A stretch of DNA of 64,000 nucleotides from the NCBI GenBank assembly GCA_037074705.1, contig CM073591.1, forward strand, positions 9,823,087 through 9,887,086, given 5' to 3'. Below, piece by piece: positions 34,121-47,556 of this stretch (within the stretch, counting starts at the first letter, position 1; each line of letters opens with the position of its first letter). A program made the position numbers and the translations under genes. A model generated the notes under the pieces. The model saw only the letters and a program-made list of their open reading frames with translations. It was not told the DNA's origin and did not search any database. The stretch comes from Zhengitettix transpicula. Lineage: Eukaryota; Arthropoda; Insecta; Orthoptera; Tetrigidae.

Positions 34121-34690
34121 CCAGTGTAGGCTAATTTATGACTGCATCATTCTATTTTTTCTAATGTCTTCTGTTTATCAATCATTAAAATGCTGGTGTC
34201 ATCAGCAAACAGAATAACTTCAGAACAGGGTGAGTCATTTATGAACAATGGGACCAAAATAGAGCCTTGTGTTATTGTGAATTTTCCAATTTAATTTATC
34301 ATCAAAAAATGATGATAGCGTTAAGTGCCACATTTCATTTTTTCGAAATTGCACAATAAGGTGTTTTCTCAATATTAAATCATAATCCATTAACTGTAAA
34401 CCAGTGTAGGCTAATTTATGACTGCATCATTCTATTTTTTCTAATGTCTTCTGTTTATCAATCGTTAAAATGCTGGTGTCATCAGCAAACAGAATAACTT
34501 CAGAACAGGGTGAGTCATTTATGAAAAATGGGACCAAAATAGAGCATTGTGTTATTGTGAATTTTCCAATTTAATTTATCATCAAAAAATGATGATAGCG
34601 TTAAGTGCCACATTTCATTTTTTCGAAATTGCACAATAAGGTGTTTTCTCAATATTAAATCATAATCCATTAACTGTAAACCAGTGTAGA
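34121..34690 (-). repeat. 280-bp tandem duplication of the RT core
   Basis: CCAGTGTAGG starts copies at 34121 and 34401, and CCAGTGTAGA starts a diverged third at 34681. The two full copies are nearly identical across 280 bp, so the duplication is recent. Confidence 0.95.
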
Positions 34691-34929
34691 CTAATTTATT
34701 ACAGAATTCATCATTGGCTACTACTACTGTCCAATTTTTGTCATTTTTAAAAAATTCTGGTGTCCTCAGTAAACAGAAAAGAGAATTATAGTTTTTGGTA
34801 AGTGATTTATTTATATCAGGAACAGCAAAGGGGCCCAGAATAGAGCCTTGTGGAACTCCTGTCTTTATATGTTCCCATTCAGAATAACTCCACACTCAGG
34901 TCCTCCAAGCTGCGGAGGTTGGGCGTGGA

Positions 34930-36230
34930 TCTAGCATATCTACCCAACCAAAAAAAAAATCTTTCTTTACCGAAACTGAAGTCGGGGAGATCTATTTGGT
35001 CCGAAACGATATAAATAATTTCTCGAATTTGGACATGGACTGAGAATTAACTCCAATAACTGCGGACAAAACACACGAACATAAACAGCAGACACGAACG
35101 AACACGGACACAGCGAATGTTTGTTCAAATTATAAACGTTGGAAGCGGAGTTTGACCTAGAAGCTTGTCGAAAAGGTTTAAAGAAACAAATCCTCGAATG
35201 GCGTCGGTTTACTCTCAAAGTCGGGTCCATTCAACCCCGTTATGGAAATGCCTACTTAGTTCAGCAAATCCAGGGTCGAACAGCTGCCAGACAAGTGAAC
35301 CCGCCGAGGAACTATTCCAGAAGATAACGAAGATTGAGACGGAGCAAGAAACTGGGCAACCTAAATACTGGAAAACGAAGAAGCAACATGCAACCACCCC
35401 CAATCGATGCAACAAGTGAATGTCCCTGAGTGGAAGGCAAAAGCCGGGACGCAAAAATTTTCGTGTCGACGACTACAAAACCACTGGAGCAACGACAACA
35501 CAGGCGGCGCCCCAGCAGAGTGAAAACCCCCCTTCCACAGTTCGCTTGAGCGCCATTTTAATTTCCCATGTTGCAGCATTAGTTTTTTTTTTTTTCGTCA
35601 AAAGTTCGTAGGAGTAAAATGAGTGAAATTGTAAACGTAATCGTCTTCAAGCATCTTAAAAAAAACACCAGTAAATATCTTATTTGGTCTGAATGAACAA
35701 TTTCTTGACGGTGCCAAACGTTTCGAATAACCGACAGACTCCCTCTTCACATAATTATAATTTTTCTTCTTCAAAATTTCCACCAGTGGGAAAAGTTCTT
35801 TCCCCGTGGAAGTTAATTGTAGCACTTTAAATAATCTCCGCTTGAGATAATGGCGTTCCAATCTTGGAAAAACGGGGGGGGGGAAGGCAATTTGAAAGAA
35901 ACCAGTATCATACGAAACAATATACAAGAGATAGAAGAAGTTTTATCGCAAAATAATAACAATATCAGTTGACTTCGAGGAAGAAAATAATAGTAATTAT
36001 TCGACCATTTTGAAATGCCGAAAAACGTGAACACTTGCGGGGGGGAAAAAAGGAGGAGGCAACACAATGTCTTTTTATCAGTTTGGAAAAAAAAAAGAAA
36101 CAAACATATTGTCAAACCGACGTAGAATTAATGACGCAGGCGTTACAAGTGAAAAATGGATGGGCGAAAGATATCGTCAGCAAACTCTTCTATTCAGTGG
36201 TTTGCAGACACACACACACACACACACACA
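34930..36230. other. Unassigned sequence
   Basis: Overlapping short open frames on both strands at 35139-35600 have no recognised homologue. At about 35705-35755 the minus strand has TGAAGAGGGAGTC…TTCGAAACGTTTGG, the Penelope-type tail motif. (CA)n lies at about 36206-36231. Confidence 0.4.
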
Positions 36231-36389
36231 CAAAATAACTATGGTTGACAACAAGAGACAGTTAATAATATTTCTGTGAATGCTTTTTAATTTAAATACT
36301 ATAAATAACTTCACTGAAACAACACTGTAGGTGAGCCTGAGCATCAGGTCTGATGTATGGAGGAATTTCCCACCGGATCTGGAGTCGAC

Positions 36390-36440
36390 AGGGGTAGTTC
36401 AGTATTTAGAGCATCTGACCAGTAAGAAAGGAGGTTTTTT
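36390..36440 (+). repeat. tRNA-like SINE fragment
   Basis: GGGGTAGTTCAGTATTTAGA resembles a tRNA A box (TAGTTCAGT…TAGAGC). No B box follows. It is inserted near the copia 3' end. Confidence 0.35.
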
Positions 36441-37039
36441 TTTTCTATCCTGATACTTTAATTCAATTTAACCATAGCCTTGTGAAAGCTTTCTTGAATT
36501 AAAAGAAACTTCTTAATACACAAGTCCCATTTGAGAACATAAAAAAATTTGCAGTCTTAGTCTTGCTAGAGACTTCTTCAATAACATCCACCACTTTATC
36601 TTTGGTTGGTATAAAAATTTTTCTCGAACAGAAAGATACTTAATTCTGATATGCTTAGTGTGATGATAAAGCTAATTGACTGGTTATCTATTTGAGGAAC
36701 TGGTAATTGTTTCAGCATCACAATTCCTTGAAATAGTATTTTCAGCCAAATGATCTCTTCAACTCCTCCTGTTGATGCCACAAATTCATCTTCCTCTGTT
36801 GTAGATGTGGCGGTCATAAGCGTGTTCCAACAACTCCCCCCCCGACATCGATCGACCAGACTTGTTACACCCTCCAACGTCACCATCACTGAAGGATTGC
36901 ATTTTGGTGATAGACAAGGCCCATGTTACACGAGTTATGTTCCTCGCCTGAGGCATCAGGCGAATCCTCATACCATGCCCCAGATCTTGGTTATAAATTC
37001 TAAAATTATGTATTTCTTAAACTTTTACTAAACTCTGTT

Positions 37040-37320
37040 ATCTGCATTTGTAACATGCTTGTTTTCTGAGAGGCAGGAGGCCATCACTGTGACTCAAGGC
37101 ACACTTGACATGGCCTAAAACAAATGGCCGATAACTCGACACAGCATGACTGTATGTAGTTTGAACTTTGTAACAGTCTGCCCCGTCGAGAATTGTATAA
37201 AAGGTCATGTGCCTGACACTCGTGAGTTCACTCTATGTAAAAGTTTGGTCTGATACTACACAATAAATTGCTGTTATAAATCGTATTTTCTTTTGAGTTG
37301 GTATCCAGTAAGTTCAAACC
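37040..37320 (+). mobile_element. Candidate solo LTR or promoter-bearing insertion inside copia
   Basis: Sequence unlike its surroundings sits between the copia RT and RNase H. It has a TATA box (TATAAAAG at 37196-37204) and, about 60 bp downstream, AATAAA at 37262-37267: the U3-R arrangement of an LTR. Ends were not defined. Confidence 0.35.
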
Positions 37321-40300
37321 TAAGGACCACTGTTAAGCTCCTACTTTACATTTTAGAAGGAGCGGTTAACAAATTTAACTCGTGTACCTCCGATATATTG
37401 AAGTACTTGTTTTAGTCTGACTACATCCTCTGCGGATACTGAATCAAGAGATCATGATAAGAAACTAACACTGCAGGCTAAATTCCACCATTCGGATAAT
37501 TAATGCACCAACTGTTTGTCCATAAGGGAAATACAAGTCCAGTGTCTTTTCACTGTTATTTTTGACAACTACAATTACCTTTACCATAGGTGTTGAAACT
37601 CATTTGTATCTCAAAGTGTAAACGTTTTAGAATATTCTACGTATATGCTTCTTGACTAATCTTTATTCCACCATCCTCAAAACATTCAATTTAAAGACTA
37701 AGGAAATATGTTAAAAGTTTTACTGTGATTTTAAATTCAGCCTTTAAGTTTTCAATTAAATCATATTCCTCATTCATATCTGTTGCTATTGTCAATATAA
37801 AGAGCTACTAAAATTTTCTCATTTTTCTATTCTTTAATATATAAACATGTATTTGCTTCACTCTTCTTGAAACCTGCTGAAAGTCGCTGAGTTGCTTATT
37901 CTAACACCTTGGAGCCTGTTTTAATCCAAACGGGCTTTGTTTGAGCTTACATACTAACCATTGTGCCGTCATCATATCACTCTGGTTGTTGAATGTTTCT
38001 TCTAATTCTCTATACAAAAGTGCTGTGAAAACATAAATCTGAACTAAGTGCATCTTCTCAACTGCAGAAATACTTGGCACAGAATGAACTGTACTCAGCT
38101 TAACTACTAGACTGAAAGTTTCTTTGTAGCCTACTCCATACCGTTGACTAAATCCTTTAATTACACAAATATTGCTTTATACTGGTCAATACTGTCTTAT
38201 GAAAGGCCTTTAACTCAAAAAATCCACTTCCATGGTATGGTCTTAGCTGCATTTGTTAGAGCCTCCTATGTCTGATTTTCCATTGAAGAAAGCATTTTAG
38301 CATCCATAGCCTGCTGCCAATTAGTTTGAGTTCCTCTTTGCATGTTTCTGGGTTGCCTATTCCTTGAATCATTTCTTCAGCAGACATAACATAATCATCA
38401 AATCGTGACAGTTTCTGTAGTTGATCACGATTTCACTGCTTGTGACGAGAATGCGTGAAAAATTGCTCTTCAATAATGCCATCAATTTGTTTCTTTAGCC
38501 TCAGATCCTTCAACTGTTTCATCTTCAGTACTGCCATTTTTTTGGTGTTGTTTGCTATCCTTGATTTGTGAGCTGAATATGTTGAAGAGGTAATATAACT
38601 TGTTATTCACACTTGCCAGGTTTTCCTTTAAAGATTACATTTCTGGTAAGAACAACTTTAGTTTTTTTCTTTAATCTAAATTCGTTAACTTTCATCACCA
38701 TCATGTCCAGCAAGATAATCCCTGACCACTTTTCTGTCCACCTTCTTTCGTCTTTGGTCTGCGATGTAAGAATTACATGAAGACCCAATAATTTTCCTGT
38801 TCAATTTAAAACATACAATGATGTTCTAATTAAATCTACCCACATTGCTTCTGAAAAGTTGGCCTCTTTATTTGAATACTTGAACGTTCTATCTATTTCC
38901 AAAATAGTTCGCATCTCATGTTAATCACTACCACCGTTCTGCTGAAGTAAGATGCAGTCAGCCTATGTGGGTTACCATCTTCCTATGTACTTAATGATTA
39001 TCAAATTCTCTGCAATTATCACCGAGTAAATTCTTTATTACATTTCCTTTAGTCTTCAAATACTTTACCTTCTGACTTTTCTTTTATAATATAACAATAT
39101 CAGAACTTTGTGTTGTATTCAACTAGAGCCTTCTTTCAGAAAGATTCATTGAACAGTCTACAGACATCCGTTCACCTGGTTTAGAAGATTTTATTATTTG
39201 ACCAAATGGTAACTGGTGTGCTTTCCATAAATACACGCTTCACAAAGTTTCTTATCCAATGAAACTTTTAAACATAATTCTTTGTCCAACGAATTTCTCA
39301 CGTGTTGCTTGTTCCGATGGCCCCAGCTTTCATGATCTGTTTGTAATACTTGTGTATCATCCAGAACATTAATTTCTAATACATCACGAGGTAAAATTGG
39401 TTTAGTATCTGCTTTGTACAACGTTCAATGTAGTAATAATATACAATATGGGGATTTTTATCTTGAGCGGCCAACACTGAAAATAAATTTATTTATAACT
39501 GTGGAACTAGCTACTTTGATACCACACTGACTAGTAAACTAATACTTTTTTTACAGTTATAGTTACATGTTTTGTTGCTCCATTATCAATCAACCATGTA
39601 GCAGAATCATATTCAATTGATCAAGCTTCTTCAGAATTGAGCGTAAGCACTGAAATAGTAGTGGCACAGGTGTATTGACTGTTACTTCTTCTTCCACCAT
39701 TGATACACCTTTTACAGGTTATCACTCAATGGCATTCCTTCTACCAATAATTGCAGATGTCTTCATTCTTTGTCTTAGGAATGAACTTACACGTGGCACC
39801 TTGCTTTCTTTAATTATTAGCACCCATCACTAACGATTCCTGCACAATTTTGTCACCATCCTTGCTGGTATTCTGCAAAAAATTCTCTGAAGCCTATTCA
39901 ATTGAACAGTACAATCATTAAATGTTTTTGTTCGACCTTAGTTAATAACATCCAGCTGGACTGAAAATATTCCGATCTAGTTGGTAAAATTTGCAAAGTC
40001 TTACAAACTAAAAAACGATCTGTCAAGGCATATTCCTGTTTAGTTATGAGTCCATTATTCAATTCATTACATAAACTTCTTATTTTGGAAATTTGAGTTA
40101 TACATCCTCACCGGGTATTCACTTAAATGCAAAAAGGCGACACACAGTTCGAAAAGTTGATCCCTATACGTAGAATAAAATAATTTTTTCAATGCGTCCC
40201 AAACATCCTTTGCTGATTCCTTGTCTATTATCTTCTGATTAACTCCATTAATAACGAAGCTTGATATAACAGATTTTTCATAACTGTTTGCTTTACTATA

Positions 40301-41099
40301 TAAATGATATTTGTCCTTGTACTTCCTGATTTGTGCTTCACTGGCATTTTGTGGTAATGCTTTGGGCTTAACTAAGTTTACATCAATGACATCCAAGACT
40401 CCTTCATGGTAATATAATAAATCTCGAATTTATATTTACCAAACTGGCCAATTTGTGTGACCAGTTAATGGTTTAATGTTCTTTGAAATAATCCTTGACT
40501 TTAATCAAAAAGGAAGCTTCTCAATTTTCTTGACTACTGTGCTTTTGGAAGAGTGCTTAAAACTTATTTCCGCACGTAACAAACTAATACAATTTTTAAA
40601 AAATGAACTTTTGGAAAATACATAACCTCAATTTTTTGGAAAATTTTCGGTCGACATTTAAACCTCTTATGTAGCCTCAAACTTTTAAAATAACTCTTAT
40701 TCGCATAGCCGGAACCCTGTTGCATTTCTTGAATTAAAACACCATAATAGCAAATATGATGACGACCTACAGAGGCACGCTCAGCATTAAACAAAACAAT
40801 GTTAGTATACACTAGTTACAACTCGTTGACAATCTTGCCAACTTTGAACAAAGAAAAGAACTAAGATTGCCAACAAAAGGAAGTTAATAATACTGCTATG
40901 AATGCTTTTAATTTAAATACTATAAATAATTTTACTACAACTGAGCATTGACTTAAACAGATATCGAGGTAGTTTATCATACATCTTATAAGCGTAGGAC
41001 TGACACATACATTTTCTATTTTAGGACCAGTGATGTATAATGAGCGCAGCCGTATAATCACAAGAAGTGAGACAAATATTGTCCTTTGGATGTGTCAGG

Positions 41100-43080
41100 A
41101 CTAGGTATTGTTAAAGAAGCTATATACGTATAAACAGTCCGTCAGCTACAAGCTATTTATTTGCAGATAACTTCAATGTATGAATCATATCTTAATCCAC
41201 ATAACTGAAGTATCAGACTTATCAATGCTTCCATGATTATGTTCATTAGATCATCAAAAGCATTGACAAGAGATGCATCTAATTAATGCAACCAATTAGT
41301 ATCACTTTCAAGGTTTTATTCTCAGTCTTACGAGAGACTTCTTTGACAAAGCCAACTCTCTTACTAATTGGCTGTATCTCTGTAATTAAAAGTGACCACC
41401 AAAAATGTTATTTGATAAATATATTTGAGATTTACTTAATTCAGTTTTCATTTAAATCGCAGCTGTTCATATACCCTCCAATATTAGATGTATCTACCTC
41501 AAGAATGCATTAATTTTCAAATTAATTGAGGTACAATATTTTTTTTTCCCAACATAAGATTTTTATTAATTCTGATGCATATGTTTACAAACAATATTTT
41601 TCAAATTTTTTCTTTCACTATTACCTTGGTGTTTTATGATTGCATTGAGTGCTAACAGAAGCAGAAAGATTTACAGTCTTTAACTTTTATACATGACCAA
41701 TATATATATTTATATACATGCTACTATACAAAAGTATTTTACATAGAGAAATTACACATTAATCTCACATACCTTTTGTACAAAATTATTATTCATATTA
41801 TGAATACCATATTTTTATAGATCATTCTGTATAAATAACACATACTCATTGTTAACGTCATAATTATCACAATAAGGTAGGGTTTTTTTTAAAATATAAA
41901 TTTAATTGGAAATTGATATGTACAGATAAAAAATAAAGCATATAATTATTTTTATATAATTTGTACAATCTAACAATCACAGAAATTGGATCCCATTTTA
42001 CAATTAATAAATTTGATATATAATTATGGATACTTTATAGGTGAAAAGTGTATTGGAACTATATTTACCTATTTACAGATTATCAAGAAAATTGGGCCTG
42101 CCATTTTCTTATTCATTGTTTCAATTCACTTTTCAACGCAGAATAAGTATTTGTGTGAGTTATATATTTGTGTTTTTACTGAAATAAAATTTTTCACATA
42201 TATTTTAATTCAGTCATTTTTTTATTTATCAGTAATCACTTTTCAATCTAAGAAAATCAAATTATTGGACCACGATATAACAAATTAAAAATGTTTATTC
42301 TGAAAATAAATGTAATACCATTTCTTAAAAAAATAATTCATTATCACTTTCAAAGACTAAGCAAAATTTGAAAAAACTATAAATTCAATTCAACATAGTG
42401 AGCAAAAGTTGATTATGTTTTTAGGTAATTCTTGTGTTTATGAAACATGGTATTTAGTTTCATAAAATTTCATTTAAAATAAAACCCGAAGTATGCTAAC
42501 TTTCTTGAGCAATTTTTTTTTATCAAAACATTTTTTTTAAAAAAAAATTGTATAACAAACAAGCAAAATAATGACAAACAAAAAGTTCAGGAACAACTTA
42601 ACATTACTATAAATCCTATTTCTACACTTCCCAATTTTATGAATATTAGAAATCAGGAAACGAAGGATTATTTATTTTTCAATGTAAAAATAAAGTAAGG
42701 TGCTTCGAACAAATTTATTTTCCTGTCAGTAAATTTTTGAACAAACCTCAAAACTCCTATACAATTTTTAGAAATTAAGAAAGGTTGTTTTGAGTTTTAT
42801 CATAAATCTTGCTACTAGAGTTTAAATGTATATTCGTTATGATAAAATAAGTTAAATTCAGATCTATGTTACATTTGTATTTGCCTTAAATAAACTAATT
42901 TAATTTCTGAAGAAGAAAAAAAATTGTCAATGCTATGCTTTAAGAATCAAAATAGTATTCCAGAATTTTTATTTAAATGTGATTTTCATCTCCAAAGTAA
43001 GTGTGTCCGTTTTATATTCCATAACACAAATTAATATTCTTAAAAACACAAGAACAGAAGAAATGCTTTCAAACAAAGGT
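41100..43080. other. AT-rich intergenic sequence, possible copia fragment at 41.3 kb
   Basis: About 41320-41370 (TCAGTCTTACGAGAGACTTC) resembles 36552-36590 near the copia 3' end, suggesting a further fragment. The rest is AT-rich without a recognised gene. Confidence 0.4.
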
Positions 43081-43084
43081 CAGC

Positions 43085-43200
43085 CATGTGAAGTTGAATT
43101 AGGACCAAGATGGAAAAATCTCAACCAGACCGGGAATTGAAACCATGTACGAGCGTGCTCTCCCATCGGAGCTATCCTAGTCAACTCCCTGCCAGGTATG
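43085..43200 (-). mobile_element. tRNA-derived SINE fragment
   Basis: The minus strand reads TAGCTCCGATGGGAGAGC (A box) and GGTTTCAATTCCCGGTC (a B box with one change). GAGATTTTTCCATCTTGG follows. A decayed tRNA-like head. Confidence 0.6.
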
Positions 43201-44020
43201 AAACTTCTCCATCCACTGTTAATAACTAAACATCTACATCATATAATTGTATTTTTATTATGCTGTATATATAATGAGGAAAGACTTCATCTGTGTGTTT
43301 TCTTATTCAAAATAACCTTCAATTGAGCATGCTTAACATATATGGTGGATTATATATTCAAACAGAATATGAAAATATTTAAAAATTGTGACTCCTGTTA
43401 CACAACACTAAAAACATCTGTGAACAAAATTATTGTAGGGTCTACATTTTTCTTATCCTATGACTATGTTATCAGTTGAGCACTATAAACACAGATATAA
43501 TATATGTCTTTATTGTATAAGTAATACAAACGATAAGTATTAATGGTACAACAACTGCGAATGTGTTTTACACATCTGTCCTTCTGTATTTTAAGATTGA
43601 GTATATTCATTTTGGGTGATCAGTAGATTAAAGTCAATAGATATATTCTACTACTGTCTCCACAGTACCTTAAACCTATTTGTATGACATTTCTCAATAA
43701 TATGGTTTCAAAATTGGTACATTGTTGATTACCTATCCTTAACTCATAGTTACATTAAACAGGCTAATTGGGAGCAACTGCCATTTATAATTGATAATAA
43801 ACAGATGAACGCAAACTCTACAACTTTAAATTAATATTGAAATATAAAGTATGTGTTATTAAATTGTTCAAAAATTACTATACACTTTCAGGTAATTCTT
43901 TTCTTAAAGTTATTTTCGAACATAAGGTCTTCTATCACACTTTGTGTCATTAATATTAAGTTGATGAAGGTATAAAAAAAAAGTTTGTATTAGACGCAGA
44001 CTATTTAGACACATAAGTAA

Positions 44021-44225
44021 CTAATTAAGTGATAAAATAAATACCATATGGCATTTCGTCAGTCCCTGTTGCTTGTGTCAGGTGATTCAAAATTGTAAGG
44101 ACTCCTGAGTTCATAACGAGATTTGAGTGGTGTGTCATTTTTAAAGATCTTTCAAATTTGAGTTACCTGACGAAAGCAACAAAGATTGCTGAAATTTTGT
44201 TTAGTATTTATTTTATCACTTAATT
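44021..44225. mobile_element. Palindromic element P1 (hammerhead-like core)
   Basis: Outer inverted ends TAATTAAGTGATAAAATAAA and its reverse. The right arm reads CCTGACGAAAGCAACAAAGA then TTGCTGAAA, so AGCAA and TTGCT can pair between the CTGACGA and GAAA boxes. It contains TCAGGTGATTCAAAATTGTA, also present in P4. Confidence 0.75.
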
Positions 44226-45600
44226 TTGCCTGTTGAGTGAATAATTCTTTATATAATTAAAGTATAATTGAAAACAAAATATATTTAACTTATTGGTTAT
44301 AACAATAAGAAGTATAATCAGTTAAAAGTAAATTTAAAAGTTTTTAAAAATCCAAATTTGATGCAAAATTGTGTGTGTGTTGACTTGACAATATATTGAA
44401 GCTTTTAGCTCATCTGTAATTGGAATAAAAGTCAAACTCAAAATACAAGAGGAAATATTTTATACGGAAACACTAACATTAAAATCACTATGAGAGATGT
44501 ACTTGCATACTCTTATTAGAATTACTTCCAAGAACCACATTATTTTGCTAATATGTATACAGAGCGCTTGAGCTGAAAGCTTCTGTTTCTTGTCGACACA
44601 AAAAATTTGAATATTTTGAGAACTTTCACCTTGCTTTTTTGGTTGTTTTAAAAATTTCAATTCCTGTATAATAACATTCAAACAAACATAATTTTACACT
44701 AGACAAAGACTAGTTATATTTTTTATATTTGTCTCAGAATAACAAAAGTATTACAGCCTTCAATTCAATTTGGAAGGTTTTTTCTTTCTTTCTTTCTTTC
44801 TTTAAGAAACAATTTTGTTAGTATTATTAAATAATGAGTATCCAGTCAAAATTAAAGGTAATTATTTTACAAACTATTAAGAAAGAGTTGTTCTCTGTGG
44901 CACGGATAATTTTCTTAACTTCCATTAGAAATGTTTATTTACTGTTGTTTACATAAAGTTTATAGTCGTAACAATAAAAAAAAATGCTTATAGTGATTAC
45001 AGAAAACATTAAAACACTTTTTCATAAAAAGGGGGCTCTGTATTGTTTCTCATACTTAGGTGCAACAGCAATTCCAAAGTAATAAGTTGCAGTAAAAGTA
45101 AATTGATTGTCATTTAAGATATTGACTGGAAATATTTTATCACAGGCCATGTACCAAGTTCTCAACATAACATTACATTATTTACATTTTTCTTATGTTT
45201 TATTTTAACTGAATTTGAAAACCAAACTCAAAAATTTCTTTGATATTAAAACTATTTACATGTAATGTAAAGTAGAAAATTAATGACACCTTACCTTTCT
45301 ATAATGTACAGAGCCTTAGAACTAACCAAAAATATCTACAAATTATTGAATTAGAACTCAAATTGAAATTGTTATTCTCTCCAGCCTCATATTTGTTTGA
45401 CAAAATTCCATGATTTGAAATGAGAACATATTTCTTCAAAATAATAAAAGTATGATAATATTTCCAAATAAATACTTTGATGCTTGAGCTATAAGTAAAA
45501 TGTGACTCAAACTCAAAGTGTACATGAATCGACTGTAATTCAAAACTGAAAAAGCTTGTTCTACTTAAAATACACAAATCAACATCTGAGTAGAATGTTT
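44226..45600. other. Sequence downstream of the ferlin stop, probable 3' UTR part
   Basis: AT-rich. A TTTC microsatellite lies at about 44778-44803. On the minus strand a possible polyadenylation signal AATAAA lies at 45199-45204, about 410 bases past the ferlin stop; others lie farther away. No gene recognised. Confidence 0.4.
45199..45204 (-). promoter_or_regulatory. Candidate polyadenylation signal of the ferlin gene
   Basis: AATAAA on the minus strand, about 410 bases after the stop. Such hexamers are frequent by chance in AT-rich DNA, so this is only a candidate. Confidence 0.25.
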
Positions 45601-45616
45601 ATATGATTAAAATACT

Positions 45617-45797
45617 TTAAGCACCCAACATTTTCTTCACTGTGTATCCAGGTACAGAGTAGAAAAACAATAACAACACAATTGCTAGAGCTAAGATCAC
45701 AAGTATCTTCAATATTGCCCATTTGTAATTATGCCAAACAATGTAACGGATAGATTTCAATGGGTTTAAAAACCACATAAATGAAGCGTCAGGTCGA
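45617..45797 (-). CDS. otof: Otoferlin-like last exon: tail anchor and stop
   Basis: 59 codons plus TAA. After the split Asn codon, [20 protein letters not shown] leads into a hydrophobic helix ([18 protein letters not shown]) and ends [14 protein letters not shown]. This is the conserved ferlin tail: a single C-terminal transmembrane helix with a short luminal end. The acceptor is TGTTTCAG|TCGACC. Confidence 0.96.
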
Positions 45798-46444
45798 CTG
45801 AAACAGGAAAAACTTATTGTATTTAAATAAATTTTGACAATTAGTTTATTTGTCATTAAAAAATTTTGACACTATCAAATTATTATATAAAATTAATTTT
45901 TCAAAGGAATTGTGAATGGCTCATTGTCATGAATTTCTTGTTATCATGACACAATTTTCACTTCACTTTTAAATTATTTATTTTTATGAATTCCTTTAAT
46001 AACTATTAGTAAATATATGGCCATTTGACAGGACTAAGAATTTGCTTGAAAATCTAGCTCTCTACTTAAAGCTATCATTAGCATCCTACATTAAGATCCA
46101 ATATTTGACCTACATTGCACTAAATAAATCAAGGATTAAACAAGGCAAAGAAAGTTCTTATGAATAAAAGATCATTGCAAACTGAACTTAGTAAAGTGAC
46201 ATGTTTGTTTCAGAAAACTATACACTCAAACAAGAGTAAATGAAATATCTGTAAAACTTTGAAATGTAGTGTTCAAGACAGATGAAAAAAATTAAACTGG
46301 ACAAACATGGTAATGCGAAGACTATATGAAAAGAGATCCACATGGGGAAAAGTTCTTTGGAGAAATTCAGCAAAATGGATCACACACATCCTGTTGAGGA
46401 AGTACTTCTAAACATTGTTGTTAATGGTCAAATAAACAACAATT

Positions 46445-46589
46445 CAATAAGTAGTTCTCGGAAATCACATGAATTTTGCATATTTATATTTAGACGCAAC
46501 GTTTCAACGTCATCTTCTAGACGAAGAAGAAACGTTGTGTCTAAATATAAATATGCAAAACGTGTGTGAATTCCGAGAACTATTTATTG
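46445..46589. mobile_element. Palindromic element P2
   Basis: A 145-bp near-perfect palindrome in a ferlin intron. Arms of about 65-70 bases read AGTAGTTCTCGGAA…TTTTGCATATTTATATTTAG…ACGTTTC, mirrored as GAAACGTTGTGTCTAAATAT…CCGAGAACTA. The centre ATCTTCTAGACGAAGAAGAA is almost self-complementary. A transcript would fold into one long hairpin. Confidence 0.9.
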
Positions 46590-46898
46590 AACAACTTCAC
46601 CGGGAAAGACTTCAATCTTTGATAAACAACAATTACTCAGCATATCAGTGTGTTAAAGGAAATTAAATAATATTGTTAAATTTATTTAATTATTTATCTT
46701 TCTGTTCACATATATTTAATATATACATATAATAAAACTTATTATTTTACTATTAAATCAGAAAGAAAAAGGTAGTATTAAGTATTATAGTATTATTTTA
46801 CACAATAGGTATATTGCCATAGTATTTTGTTATAGCACTGAAATTGAAAGTACTAAACAAATAAACTATTTGAAAAATTAAAGTAAATATTACACTTA

Positions 46899-47048
<150 letters not shown>

Positions 47049-47556
47049 CTAAATATAAGTTAATAAGTCATGTTATAATTACTGTTATCATTAACATATT
47101 TTAAACTATTCAGAGTTATAATTGAGGAAAGTAATTAAAAAAAGGATAAAGTAGAATAAATAAAGCATTTTATGAATATAATTTTATAAAAATTAGCTTG
47201 TATGCATAACTACATGAAAAGATTTTAAAAAACTGCCAGTGTTTTTTTATTCATTTTGTTCAGAATATGATTAGAAACATTTCTAGTCACATGGAAAACT
47301 TCTTTAGAAAATATTAGCTTTCAAAGTGGATGGAAGTTAAGGGTCTCAAAGAAAATGAATTAAGCGATTTGTTGGATAAAGTGATTTAACAATTAAATAA
47401 AAAAATGCCAGAAACAGACCCAGAATAGATGTGAAAATTAATACAAAATTATTATTATTATTATTCTCACATAATATTTGCCTGCTTTTTGGCTACTTCG
47501 TTATTTAATTCAAAATTTTTAAGATACAGACATATACATTTAAATATTTAACATAC

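Larger units (their letters stand above)
32885..34895 (-). mobile_element. Non-LTR retrotransposon (jockey/CR1-like) with duplicated RT core
   Basis: Minus-oriented and 5'-truncated. TGVPQGSILGPF lies at about 34830-34865. Inside the element, QGSILVPLFINDSPCSE and VILFADDTSILMIDKQ occur twice (FADD at 34478-34489 and 34198-34209), each followed by AYTGLQLMDY. A further VPRGSILGP lies at about 33915-33945. The tail reads AATACAATACAATAAAA at about 32883-32900, a typical poly-A-like 3' end. Several stops make it inactive. Confidence 0.85.
36240..41060 (-). mobile_element. Ty1/copia retrotransposon, nearly complete in domain order, decayed
   Basis: Domains in minus-strand order: gag (40396-40067, VWDALKKLFYSTYRDQL), gag-pre-integrase (39421-39194, ESWGHRNKQHVRN and CEACIYGKHTSYHL), integrase C-end (38788-38603, TKVVLTRNVIFKGK), RT (about 38160-38030, VIKGFSQRYGVGYKETF and EKMHLVQI; YVDD box as LVALYIDNSN at about 37797), and RNase H (36889-36596, TATSTTEEDEFVAS and EEIIWLKILFQ). 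Related terminal sequences at about 36245-36330 and 40865-40955 (AATGCTTTTAATTTAAATAC) look like LTR parts. Frameshifts and stops occur throughout. Confidence 0.9.

Noticed and set aside
35139..35611. Overlapping plus- and minus-strand open frames of 60-90 codons
   Set aside because: Both strands are open at once, with no recognised domain and no splice context; treated as unassigned.
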